Source: Flavobacteriales bacterium UBA7666
Lineage (GTDB): Bacteria; Bacteroidota; Bacteroidia; Flavobacteriales_D; Crocinitomicaceae
Assembly: GCA_002483265.1 (NCBI GenBank)
Contig: DLHO01000026.1
Span: forward strand, 136,543 to 200,542
Reading direction: 5' to 3'
Length of the DNA: 64,000 nucleotides
Of the stretch, positions 1 to 8,259 are shown one piece after another (position 1 is the stretch's first letter; the number at the start of each line of letters is the position of its first letter). Made by a program: the position numbers and the translations under genes. The notes under the pieces were generated by a model. It saw only the letters and a list, made by a program, of their open reading frames with translations. It was not told where the DNA came from and did not search any database.

Positions 1-27
1 ATACAATAAACAGATCTATAAAAATAT

Positions 28-55
28 GTAGGGGCGCGATTAATCGCGCCCCTAC
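28..55. terminator. Perfect 28-bp GC-rich palindrome, likely terminator
   Basis: Two 14-nt arms (GTAGGGGCGCGATT and its complement) pair with no mismatch. On the minus strand it is followed by ATATTTTTATAG, fitting a terminator for the two-gene minus operon that stops 4 nt away. It could also be a copy of a palindromic intergenic repeat. Confidence 0.6.
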
Positions 56-59
56 TGTT

Positions 60-545
60 TTAATGACGAATTATTTTCCGCATCCACAGATCACAAGCAA
101 AATGACCGGAATCTCCGTAGGGATGATCCAAGTATTCAAACCCTAAATGCTCATACAAACCAACGGCGATATGCAATTCCGGAAGGGTTTCTAAATAAAT
201 CTCCTGATAACCTTCGGAAATGGCAGCAGCAATGGATTTTTCCATCAGTTGTTTTCCTAAACCTACGCTTCGATGACTTTTAGCAACATAAAGCTTCACT
301 AATTCGATACATCCTTCAGGTAGTCCGGTTGTTGGATAAATTCCGCATCCTCCGACAATGATTCCATTTTCTTTTGCAATGAAATACTGAGATTGATCTG
401 CTTGAAATAACCCGAATAGATTATCCGTCGTTGGATCGGTAAATACGGTTCCGGGTTTATTTGCACCAAATTCAGTAAGAACGTCACGAATTAATTGTGC
501 GATTGCAGCATTGTCTTCCTGTTTTATATTTTCAATCGTGATCAT
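60..545 (-). CDS. GNAT family N-acetyltransferase
   Basis: This is a 161-residue protein of normal GNAT length that should transfer acetyl from acetyl-CoA to an amine; the substrate cannot be read from the sequence. The acetyl-CoA loop is visible at about residues 92-97 (RSVGLG), after the beta-4 strand LVKLYV. The C-terminal part (ETLPELHIAVGLYEHLGFEY) is the usual alpha4/beta6 segment. It starts with ATG inside the stop of the upstream acyltransferase gene (ATGA overlap), so the two are translationally coupled. It is one of four GNAT genes in the window, and they are not close copies of one another. Confidence 0.85.
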   Translation of the reverse strand: MITIENIKQEDNAAIAQLIRDVLTEFGANKPGTVFTDPTTDNLFGLFQADQSQYFIAKENGIIVGGCGIYPTTGLPEGCIELVKLYVAKSHRSVGLGKQLMEKSIAAAISEGYQEIYLETLPELHIAVGLYEHLGFEYLDHPYGDSGHFACDLWMRKIIRH

Positions 546-1657
546 GCTCTAAAATGGTGCTTTAAATTCAGCAAAGGCTTTTCGAGATAGCGGTAGGAAA
601 TAATGGATAACAGACTATTTAAAAGTAGCAGAATGATGAAATAAAGGAAAAAGTATCCCGTCTGTTGGTTCCAATTTACCCATTCGAAAGTTTTACAGAT
701 GTAATAGATCAGTAGACTATGAAACAAATAGAATCCATAGGTTAGCTTTCCTGCCCGCCCGAAATAAGGGATGCGATCTGCTTTGAAAAAGGAATGTTTA
801 GATTTGAGTTGCTCAACTAGTACGAAGGCAAAAAATGTTCCTGATATCAATCGTTCTAATGATATGAGTCTTCCGGGAAGTAGTTTGTGCGCTGTGAATA
901 GAAAGCCAATTCCCAAAAGATAAATGAGTAGAATCTGCCATTTTTTTAGCTCTTCAATGATTCTGATAGATGATTTTTCGAAGATCCAAGTCGCTAATAA
1001 TCCACCGATTGCCATATCTGAAATGACACTCAAAGTGTGGTAATAGATGAAGCTTGAATTGTCGGCATAATACAGTCGGAATAGAAATGAGCTTCCGATT
1101 ACCAAAAAGAAGAAGATTCGAAATGACCGGATGGTCTTCCATTGAAAAAATCCGATTACCAGAGCCCAGCCAATATAGAATTGTTCTTCAATGCTGACGC
1201 TCCACGTTGCGCTAAGAAAATTCAAACTGTCTTTACTTCCGTTGATGATTTCATCAAAATTGGATAGGAATAAACCGTAACGCCAGAATTCATGCACTGT
1301 TTGAATTCCGAAGGGAAGGTAAGGGAAGATGAAAAAGCCAAAAAGAACGATTAAAAAGTACAAAGGCCAAAGCCTTAGAATTCGCCGGATTAAAAAGAAT
1401 CCTACATGAATTTTCCCACGTTCCGTTAGTTCTTTCAATAGTAAATAGGTAATTAAAAACCCGCTGAGTACAAAGAAGAGATTGACTCCGTAATGTCCGA
1501 TGGAAGTAAGTTTTCGCAAAGCAATAAAGGGAGTAGACTCGAAAAAAGAACCCCACACTTCGCGGTTAATGGTAAACGCATGAAAAAGAAAGACCATAAA
1601 AGCACCAATGAATCGCAATCCATTGAGGTTTTCAAAGTGCATTTTTTCTTGCTGCAT
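542..1657 (-). CDS. Acyltransferase 3 family membrane protein
   Basis: This is a 371-residue polytopic inner-membrane protein of the acyltransferase-3 family, which O-acylates sugars, polysaccharides or lipids at the cell surface. Family marks are the N-terminal LNGLRFIGAFMVFLFH with the conserved His, FFVLSGFLIT, and WSVSIEEQFY. About ten hydrophobic segments are present. The reading frame stays open to an ATG at 1696, but the ATG at 1657 (MQQEKMHFENL) fits family N-termini better. It is the first gene of a two-gene operon with the acetyltransferase. The acyl donor and acceptor are unknown. Confidence 0.85.
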   Translation of the reverse strand: MQQEKMHFENLNGLRFIGAFMVFLFHAFTINREVWGSFFESTPFIALRKLTSIGHYGVNLFFVLSGFLITYLLLKELTERGKIHVGFFLIRRILRLWPLYFLIVLFGFFIFPYLPFGIQTVHEFWRYGLFLSNFDEIINGSKDSLNFLSATWSVSIEEQFYIGWALVIGFFQWKTIRSFRIFFFLVIGSSFLFRLYYADNSSFIYYHTLSVISDMAIGGLLATWIFEKSSIRIIEELKKWQILLIYLLGIGFLFTAHKLLPGRLISLERLISGTFFAFVLVEQLKSKHSFFKADRIPYFGRAGKLTYGFYLFHSLLIYYICKTFEWVNWNQQTGYFFLYFIILLLLNSLLSIISYRYLEKPLLNLKHHFRA

Positions 1658-1728
1658 GATTCGCTCTTGTTTTCTTCCGTTTGTGAAAGTGTTCAAATGT
1701 AGTCATTATATACTATTGGTTTTTCTAG

Positions 1729-1736
1729 TACATTTG
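1729..1736 (+). promoter_or_regulatory. Bacteroidota -7 box upstream of lhgO
   Basis: TACATTTG matches TAnnTTTG and ends 18 nt before the ATG at 1755. No good TTG is seen at the expected -33 distance. The box lies inside the upstream-extended reading frame, which argues against the earlier start at 1608. Confidence 0.5.
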
Positions 1737-1754
1737 CACAAAATTTACAGATTC

Positions 1755-2966
1755 ATGGCATACGACGTAGCAATTATTGGTGGTGGAATAGTAGGTGCAG
1801 CGACATTTTACAAAATGCAAACGCGTTATCCGGATTTAGCAATTGTTTTGATTGAGAAAGAGGCGAAGCTTGCTGATCATCAAACTGGAAATAATTCCGG
1901 AGTTATTCACAGCGGATTGTACTATAAACCAGGTTCACTTAAAGCTAAGAATTGTGTTGCAGGTAGACATGAAATAGTTGCATTTGCCAAAGAACACCAC
2001 ATTGCACATGATGTTTGTGGGAAAGTAGTTGTTGCAGTTGATCAATCTGAATTGTCCAATATGGATAAGATCTTTCAGAATGGTTTAGCGAATAATACAG
2101 AAGGAATTGAAATGATCGATGCGAAACGTGTGAAGGAAATAGAGCCTTACGTTGAAAGTATCGGTGGTATTTGGGTTCCGTGTACCGGAATCATAGATTT
2201 TCGCGGGGCAACTGAGAAAATGGCTGAAATTGCGCTTTCCATGCAATCGAAAAGTGAAATGAAATTGAATCACGAGGTAATCGGAATCGAACGGTCATCT
2301 GAAAAAACAATTATCGCGACCAATAAAGGAAACATCGAAGCTAAATTCTTGATTTTCTGTGGCGGACTTCAGGCTGATCGCTTGGCGAAGAAAGACGGAG
2401 TTAAACTAAAAGAGAAAGTTGTTGGTTTCCGCGGCGATTACTACGAATTGACCGAAGAAGCTAAACATAAAGTGAAAAACCTGATCTACCCGGTTCCCAA
2501 TCCGGATTTCCCGTTCTTAGGGGTACACTTTACACGTATGACAAATGGCGAAATTGAATGTGGCCCGAATGCCGTGTTTACATTCAAGCGCGAAGGCTAT
2601 GGAAAAACAGACTTCTCTATGAAAGATACGTTTGATGCCTTAACATATAAAGGAACGTGGAAGTTGTTCTTCAAAAACATGAAATTTGGGATTGATGAAT
2701 ACCGCAGAGCATTCTCAAAACGCTTATTCCTGAAAACACTGCAACGAATTATTCCTTCATTGACAATGGAAGACATTCATCCCGGAAGAGCGGGGGTAAG
2801 AGCGCTTTTATTGGCGGAAGATGGCGATACAAGAGATGATTTCCGTTTCGAATTTCATGAAAACTCCATTCACGTATTGAATGCACCTTCACCGGCGGCT
2901 ACAGCATCACTTGCAATTGGTGGTCAGATCGTAGATGAAGCAGAGAAGCACTTCGGATTGAAGTAA
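1755..2966 (+). CDS. lhgO: L-2-hydroxyglutarate oxidase
   Basis: This is a 403-residue FAD-dependent oxidoreductase of the DAO superfamily. The LhgO/YgaF family oxidises L-2-hydroxyglutarate to 2-oxoglutarate and passes electrons to the respiratory chain. The Rossmann motif GGGIVG is at residues 9-14, followed by the ribose-binding acidic residue in LIEKE. The family motif around residues 47-57 (NSGVIHSGLYY) and the C-terminal HPGRAGVRA block are typical. The start at 1755 places the dinucleotide motif at the N-terminus and lies just after a -7 box; the longer frame from 1608 would add an unrelated 49-residue prefix. It is transcribed alone. Confidence 0.9.
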   Translation: MAYDVAIIGGGIVGAATFYKMQTRYPDLAIVLIEKEAKLADHQTGNNSGVIHSGLYYKPGSLKAKNCVAGRHEIVAFAKEHHIAHDVCGKVVVAVDQSELSNMDKIFQNGLANNTEGIEMIDAKRVKEIEPYVESIGGIWVPCTGIIDFRGATEKMAEIALSMQSKSEMKLNHEVIGIERSSEKTIIATNKGNIEAKFLIFCGGLQADRLAKKDGVKLKEKVVGFRGDYYELTEEAKHKVKNLIYPVPNPDFPFLGVHFTRMTNGEIECGPNAVFTFKREGYGKTDFSMKDTFDALTYKGTWKLFFKNMKFGIDEYRRAFSKRLFLKTLQRIIPSLTMEDIHPGRAGVRALLLAEDGDTRDDFRFEFHENSIHVLNAPSPAATASLAIGGQIVDEAEKHFGLK

Positions 2967-3083
2967 TTCGTTTTTCCAGACAACCAATCTCTAAAATGGT
3001 CGCCTGATTAATTCCGTAACATATGGTTCTAGTCATAATATGCTGATCATTTAAGTTTTTTGGAATAATAATCCGCGTTTTAC

Positions 3084-3113
3084 TTGCATAAGAACTAAAT
3101 TATTATATATTTG
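3084..3113 (+). promoter_or_regulatory. Promoter for secreted-protein genes at 3380/3866
   Basis: TTG at 3084-3086 and TATATTTG at 3106-3113 are separated by 19 nt, the optimal Bacteroidota spacing. It predicts transcription starting near 3117-3120 and a leader of about 260 nt. Confidence 0.7.
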
Positions 3114-3116
3114 TTA

Positions 3117-3379
3117 TGTCCCTCTAAAGGACAAACTGAAATCCTTCATAGCTCATTTTTAGCAGAGCTAGTTCAACGAAACCTTAATATTCGACTAAAA
3201 TAGTAGAATTGTAACCAGCTGTTGCGTTTTGATAAAATAGACTGACTGTTTAGTCACAAAAGGAGTCTTTAAAATAGATGACTTGACTAAAAAATTTTTG
3301 GAGAGTTATTATTAAAACACACATCTATTAATTACCATTAGTCTACTAAAATAGACCGATGCTACTAACAAGTTAGATT
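3117..3379 (+). other. Long structured 5' leader with TAAAATAG repeats
   Basis: No open frame is seen. Short hairpins can form at 3149-3170 (TAGCTC/GAGCTA), 3243-3256 (TGACT/AGTCA) and 3341-3356 (GTCTA/TAGAC). The octamer TAAAATAG occurs at 3196, 3233, 3270 and 3347, with spacings of 37, 37 and 77. It matches no RNA family I recognise. Confidence 0.4.
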
Positions 3380-3802
3380 ATGAAAAAGGATCTGTTCAAA
3401 TGGTCAAAAAGTATTGCTGTATGCGTACTTTTTGGTTCGGCAGCGTTTTCACAGGAGGAGCACCAGCTCATTACCACTCCACAACTTAAAATATCCTATG
3501 TGGGTGGCCTTTGTGACGTTGAACCGGGAAAACAAGCTTATCAATTTGCTTTTTTAAAAATTGAGAACCTGACAAACACTGCTTTACATGTCGGTTTTAA
3601 TATCGTTACTCAATTTGCAGAAGGCTGTTCGGGCTGCAATGCAAACGATGAGAGTCTCTACTACTTAAGTTTAACCCCCAATCAGGTTTTTACAGCCGGT
3701 TGCGGAACAGACGACAAGTCGAAAATCTACCTTCGTAATCCGAATTTTTCGGGTGCATGGAACTTCCAAGAATTACGAATTGAGAATTTGGTTGTTGAAT
3801 AA
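3380..3802 (+). CDS. Secreted protein of unknown function
   Basis: This 140-residue protein has a signal peptide (MKKDLFKWSK..., cleavage probably after AFSQ near residue 25). The mature part contains a Cys-rich centre (EGCSGCNANDES and later FTAGCGTDD), suggesting disulfides and a small beta-rich periplasmic or secreted domain. I do not recognise the family. It lies 63 nt upstream of the large T9SS cargo gene on the same strand and probably shares its promoter and long leader, so a partnership with that protein is possible but unproven. Confidence 0.7.
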   Translation: MKKDLFKWSKSIAVCVLFGSAAFSQEEHQLITTPQLKISYVGGLCDVEPGKQAYQFAFLKIENLTNTALHVGFNIVTQFAEGCSGCNANDESLYYLSLTPNQVFTAGCGTDDKSKIYLRNPNFSGAWNFQELRIENLVVE

Positions 3803-3865
3803 AGATTAGGTGCCAGCCTTTTAAATTATTCGACTTAGAATCGTATTAATATTTACTGAACTACT

Positions 3866-6800
3866 ATGAAAGCAACATTACTTTTAATGTGCTTGCTCGG
3901 TGTGCTTACCGGGTATTCACAAACGTGCTCTGTCACGATCGCAGGTCCCAATCCCCTTCAGGTTTGTCCGGGTGCCTCTATTACTTTAACTGCGACAGGA
4001 ACAATCACGCAGGCAAATCAATCTTTTAACTTCAACAACAACGCGTTACCTGCAGGATGGTCAACATCAGGGGCAGCAAATTATGGCGTTTTATGTGGTA
4101 ATTCATTAGATAATACGCCTTATTTTTGGGCATCGACAGCTGTGGGAACACCAAATATTACAAGTGCCAGTTTTGATGTTTGTTCTGGTGGAACACTGGA
4201 TTTTGAAATGAGATATGCCATTCAGGGCGGCCCGGTTCCTTGTGAAGGACCAGATGAACAAGATGAAGGTGTTTCTATCGAATATAGTTTAGATGGAGGA
4301 GCAACTTGGGTTGAGTTTGTTTATTTCAGTCCGTGGGGCTTTCAGCTTGGAGCTAATCCTGGTGGAAATGCTTCCATTAATGGAGCAACTGCTTATACCG
4401 GTTGGAGTAATTTTTCGATTCCGATTCCTGCAGCGGCAGCTACTGCAAATACGATGTTCAGATGGATTCAATTGAATTCATCTGGTAATTGTTGTGACAA
4501 CTGGGGATTAGATAACATCTTTATCAATGCAGGTCCGTGTTTAACAACTAGTATTGGTTGGGATATCCCTGGAAGTAATACACCATCTTCTAATACGATT
4601 ACCATTCCAATTTATAGCGATACAGTGATTGTAGCTGGACTATACGGCCCTAACGGGGCGCTTTTGTGCCAATCTGCCCCATTCACTGTAACAGTTTTTA
4701 CGCCATTTATTAATGGAGGGCCGGATCAAACCGTTTGTGCAGGTCAAAATGTGACTCTTGCGGGAACTGTTGGAACAAACTTCATTTGGGACAATGGTGT
4801 TACGGATGGGGTGGCTTTTGGCCCGACAACCACACAAACGTATACGGTCAACGGAACGGATGCGAATGGATGTGCTGCAACAGATCAGGTTCTGGTAACC
4901 GTAAATCCATCAAACCCATATACCTTATCTTATGCCAATCCTGATTATTGTATGGATGCGGCTGATCCTTCACCAACACTTTCAACAGCAGTAGCCGGAA
5001 CTTATAGTGTTGCACCAGCTACTGTTGTAATCGATGCAAATACTGGTGCTCTGGATCTATCAACGAGCACAACGACAACAAGTCAGTTATATACTGTTTC
5101 ATTTACCCCATCAGTGCCCTGTTATCAGATTGTGACAACTCAGGTAACAATAAATGCATTACCAACTGTAAATGCGGGTCTTGATGTTACGGTTTGTGAC
5201 GGTGACCAAATGATGATGCTTGCTACAGGATCAGCAGTTAATTATTTTTGGGGTGCGAATGTGCCGAACGGAACAATAGTGACACCACCTGCAGGATCCA
5301 CAAGCTATACAGCTACAGGAACAAGTGCAGCCGGATGTACAAATACTGATATCCGAGTGCTAACAGTAAATCCGATGCCAACAGCTGTTATATCAGGTAG
5401 TACAACGGTTTGTTTGAATGCCGCGCAACCAACTGTTACATTTACAGGATCAAATGCAACAGCACCTTATACATTCAGTTATTCATATAATGGAGGTGCA
5501 GTTTTGCAAGTGGTATCAAATGCTGCGGGAGCGGCAACGATTGTCGTTCCTACTAACGTTGCCGGTGCACATCAGTATAGTTTAATAAGTGTTCAGGATG
5601 CAAGTACAACGGCTTGCTTAAATCTGCAGCAAGGTGTGGTGAATATAGTAGTCAATGATCTACCAACGGCTTCTATTGCGGGGAATGTTACGATATGTCA
5701 GTATTCTAACCAACCTCAGGTAACTTTTACCGGAGGGAATACAGTTGGACCGTACACATTTACCTATTCACTCAATGGAGCTCAGCAAACGATTAGCACA
5801 CTGAATGGTTCTAATATTGCTGCGATAACAGTTCCAACAGGCACAGTCGGTAATTTTGTATACACGTTGATTAGTGTTCAAGATGGCACTTCAACAGCAT
5901 GTGCGGCAAATCAAGGTGGCTCAGCAACAATTAATGTTAATCCACTTCCAAGTGCAACAATCTTAGGTGATACAAGTTTGTGTTTAAACGAGAACCAGCC
6001 GATAGTAACTTTTCAGGGTACAAATGGTGTTTCACCTTTCACCTTTACCTTTTCAATAAATGGGGGTGCGCCTCAAACGATGGTTTCAGCCTCAGGTCAA
6101 TCAACCATTTCAGTTTCTACAAGTATACCGGGAGATTATACCTATCAATTGATTTCGGTACAGGAAGGTTCTGTTTCGATGTGTTCCAATGCAATTGGAA
6201 GCGATGTGACGGTGAGAGTCTGGAATTTACCAACCGTATTTGCAGGGGCTGATTTCCCAATTTGTGCTGGTGGGTGGACGACTTTAAATGGTCAGGGTGC
6301 TGCTACCTATGTCTGGGATAACAATGGAATAGATGGAGTTGCTTTTGTCCCTACTACAACACTTAATTATACTGTGGAAGGAACGGATGTAAACGGATGT
6401 AAAAATACGGATGTGATTCAGGTCACCGTAGTTCCGATACCACAAGTAGATTTTTCTGCAACAGAAGTGGCAGGCTGTTCTCCTTTGATTACCACTTTGA
6501 CGAATTTGTCAACCGGGAATTTGAATAATTGTCAATGGACTATATCTAATGGTGATCAATACACTGGTTGTGGTTCTATAAATCTGGAGTTGAGAGAGCC
6601 GGGATGTTATGACGTCACATTGACTGTTTCTACTCCGGAAGGATGTACAAACTCGGGAACAAAACCAGCGTTTTTATGTGTGTATCCCAATCCGATTGCG
6701 GATTTTGACATGACTCCAACAGATCTTGAAACATCTAATACCTTCGTCAACTTCTTTAATAATTCATATGGAGCGGTTAGTTATTCCTGGAATTTTTCAG

Positions 6801-7228
6801 ATGGATTATCAGGTAGCACTGCTGAAAATCCGACACATGTTTTCCCTGACGAAGAAGCAGCTCATTACGAAGTATATTTAGTTGCGGTAAATAGTGATGG
6901 TTGTATAGATTCTACTTCCAGAACTGTTCATGTAGGAGAAGATCTGATTTATTATGTTCCGAATGCCTTTTCACCTGATGGCGATGAATTCAATAATGTA
7001 TTTAAACCCGTTTTGACTACCGGATTTGATGTAAACAGCTATCATCTTTGGATTTTCAACAGATGGGGAGAACTCATCTTTGAATCACTGAATTATGAAG
7101 AAGGCTGGGATGGTACTTATCACAACGAGAAACTTCTGGATGGAACTTATATCTGGAAAATAAAAGTGAAACACAAATCGAATGATAAAAAAACAGAACT
7201 GGATGGACATGTTACCTTGCTTAAATAG
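3866..7228 (+). CDS. Large T9SS cargo with Ig/PKD modules and gliding-motility C-terminal domain
   Basis: This 1120-residue secreted protein has a signal peptide (cleavage near GYSQ, residue 19). The order is an N-terminal domain of about 220 residues rich in aromatic residues and Cys, Ig-like modules, three related modules of about 95 residues at roughly 500-795 (each with a Cys near the start, PYTF/PFTF and LISVQ), a further Ig-like module, two PKD-like domains at about 860-1025 (the second with SYSWNFSDG), and a C-terminal type B sorting domain at about 1030-1120 (VPNAFSPDGDEFNN, FNRWGELIFE, DGTYIWKIKV). Known type B tails direct export by T9SS. The role is probably adhesive or surface-structural. 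No catalytic motif is visible. Confidence 0.85.
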   Translation: MKATLLLMCLLGVLTGYSQTCSVTIAGPNPLQVCPGASITLTATGTITQANQSFNFNNNALPAGWSTSGAANYGVLCGNSLDNTPYFWASTAVGTPNITSASFDVCSGGTLDFEMRYAIQGGPVPCEGPDEQDEGVSIEYSLDGGATWVEFVYFSPWGFQLGANPGGNASINGATAYTGWSNFSIPIPAAAATANTMFRWIQLNSSGNCCDNWGLDNIFINAGPCLTTSIGWDIPGSNTPSSNTITIPIYSDTVIVAGLYGPNGALLCQSAPFTVTVFTPFINGGPDQTVCAGQNVTLAGTVGTNFIWDNGVTDGVAFGPTTTQTYTVNGTDANGCAATDQVLVTVNPSNPYTLSYANPDYCMDAADPSPTLSTAVAGTYSVAPATVVIDANTGALDLSTSTTTTSQLYTVSFTPSVPCYQIVTTQVTINALPTVNAGLDVTVCDGDQMMMLATGSAVNYFWGANVPNGTIVTPPAGSTSYTATGTSAAGCTNTDIRVLTVNPMPTAVISGSTTVCLNAAQPTVTFTGSNATAPYTFSYSYNGGAVLQVVSNAAGAATIVVPTNVAGAHQYSLISVQDASTTACLNLQQGVVNIVVNDLPTASIAGNVTICQYSNQPQVTFTGGNTVGPYTFTYSLNGAQQTISTLNGSNIAAITVPTGTVGNFVYTLISVQDGTSTACAANQGGSATINVNPLPSATILGDTSLCLNENQPIVTFQGTNGVSPFTFTFSINGGAPQTMVSASGQSTISVSTSIPGDYTYQLISVQEGSVSMCSNAIGSDVTVRVWNLPTVFAGADFPICAGGWTTLNGQGAATYVWDNNGIDGVAFVPTTTLNYTVEGTDVNGCKNTDVIQVTVVPIPQVDFSATEVAGCSPLITTLTNLSTGNLNNCQWTISNGDQYTGCGSINLELREPGCYDVTLTVSTPEGCTNSGTKPAFLCVYPNPIADFDMTPTDLETSNTFVNFFNNSYGAVSYSWNFSDGLSGSTAENPTHVFPDEEAAHYEVYLVAVNSDGCIDSTSRTVHVGEDLIYYVPNAFSPDGDEFNNVFKPVLTTGFDVNSYHLWIFNRWGELIFESLNYEEGWDGTYHNEKLLDGTYIWKIKVKHKSNDKKTELDGHVTLLK

Positions 7229-7260
7229 TTCTAATACCTAAACGCTATTCATAGCATAGG

Positions 7261-7293
7261 GAATCGCCTCAAGTTTAAATCTTGAGGCGATTC
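7261..7293 (+). terminator. Rho-independent-like hairpin
   Basis: A perfect 13-bp stem (GAATCGCCTCAAG with its complement) has a 7-nt loop and sits 33 nt after the cargo gene. The T tract is weak (TTGCGTT), so it is a strong hairpin but an atypical terminator. Confidence 0.65.
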
Positions 7294-7330
7294 TTGCGTT
7301 AATCAGAAAACCAATTCGATTTTTTCAACG

Positions 7331-7338
7331 TATTTTTG
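7331..7338 (+). promoter_or_regulatory. -7 box for yaaA
   Basis: TATTTTTG matches TAnnTTTG and ends 19 nt before the ATG at 7358. No clear -33 TTG is present. Confidence 0.4.
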
Positions 7339-7357
7339 AGCCAAGTAAAATCAATTT

Positions 7358-8122
7358 ATGAAAATTCTCATTTCTCCAGCAAAGTCGATCAACGAACAGT
7401 GCCAATTCCCCAAATTCAATTTCACCCAACCAACTTTTTCCAAAGAGGCAAAAACCTTAGTGGGAAAATTGAAAAAGATGAAAGCGAAAGATATTATGGA
7501 ATTGATGCATGTTTCGAAAGATATTGCTGAGTTGAATGTGAATAGAAATAAGGCCTGGCATTTATCTCCGGAGCCAACGGATGATGTAAAACCTGCGGCT
7601 TTTTTATTTACAGGAGAAGTCTACAAAGCATTGGATGCCGAATCTCTTTCAGAGAAGGAGTTGGAAAAAGCACAACAAAACCTACGCATTTTGTCAGGAA
7701 TGTATGGCCTGTTGAAACCAATGGACTTAATACATCCGTATCGTTTGGAAATGGGAACAAGATGGGAAATCAAAGAAGGAATTACCAATCTGTACCAATT
7801 TTGGGGCGATAAGCTCACGAAATCATTGTTGAAGGAAACGGAAAAGGGGGAAGCTATTGTTAATCTGGCTTCGGCTGAATACAACAAGGCGATTTTGTGG
7901 AAGAAGATTAAAAATCCGGTTGTGACTCCGGTATTTAAAGAGTTTAAGAATGGGGAATATAAAATTATCATGATTTTTGCCAAACACGCTCGTGGAGCTA
8001 TGGCAAGATACATCATTCAAAATGAGCTTACTAATCTGGAAGACTTGAAGGGATATCATGTAGACGGCTATTCATTTGATGAAAAGCAATCTTCCGCTTC
8101 TGAATGGGTTTTTGTGAGATAA
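7358..8122 (+). CDS. yaaA: Peroxide stress protein YaaA (UPF0246)
   Basis: This 254-residue cytosolic protein has the usual length and N-terminus (MKILISPAKSI) of the YaaA family. Other family blocks are FTGEVYKAL, LRILSGMYGLLKPMD, YRLEMG, VNLASAEY and FAKHARGAMARY. In E. coli YaaA limits intracellular free iron and oxidative damage under peroxide stress and binds DNA; the same role here is inferred. It is flanked by a terminator upstream and by its own -7 box, so it is probably monocistronic. Confidence 0.9.
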   Translation: MKILISPAKSINEQCQFPKFNFTQPTFSKEAKTLVGKLKKMKAKDIMELMHVSKDIAELNVNRNKAWHLSPEPTDDVKPAAFLFTGEVYKALDAESLSEKELEKAQQNLRILSGMYGLLKPMDLIHPYRLEMGTRWEIKEGITNLYQFWGDKLTKSLLKETEKGEAIVNLASAEYNKAILWKKIKNPVVTPVFKEFKNGEYKIIMIFAKHARGAMARYIIQNELTNLEDLKGYHVDGYSFDEKQSSASEWVFVR

Positions 8123-8197
8123 TTCCAAAAATCAAGCAACAACGTTTTATTTCTTGTCATTTAACGCGGAATTCTTAACAATTCCCTGATGAAAACT

Positions 8198-8205
8198 TAC
8201 CTTTG
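8198..8205 (+). promoter_or_regulatory. -7 box for L-serine dehydratase
   Basis: TACCTTTG matches TAnnTTTG. A partial -33 (TTA at 8175) is 20 nt upstream. It predicts a leader of about 50 nt. Confidence 0.5.
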
Positions 8206-8259
8206 CAAAGGCTTGTTAAGCAGTTTCTTTGCTTAACCTTGCTTCAGTAAATTCACCCA

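Noticed and set aside
1608..1754. Upstream extension of the lhgO frame
   Set aside because: It would place a -7 box inside the gene and add a 49-residue hydrophobic prefix absent from the family.
7621..8016. 131-codon frame antisense to yaaA
   Set aside because: It is a shadow of a strongly supported gene, with no motif or start context.
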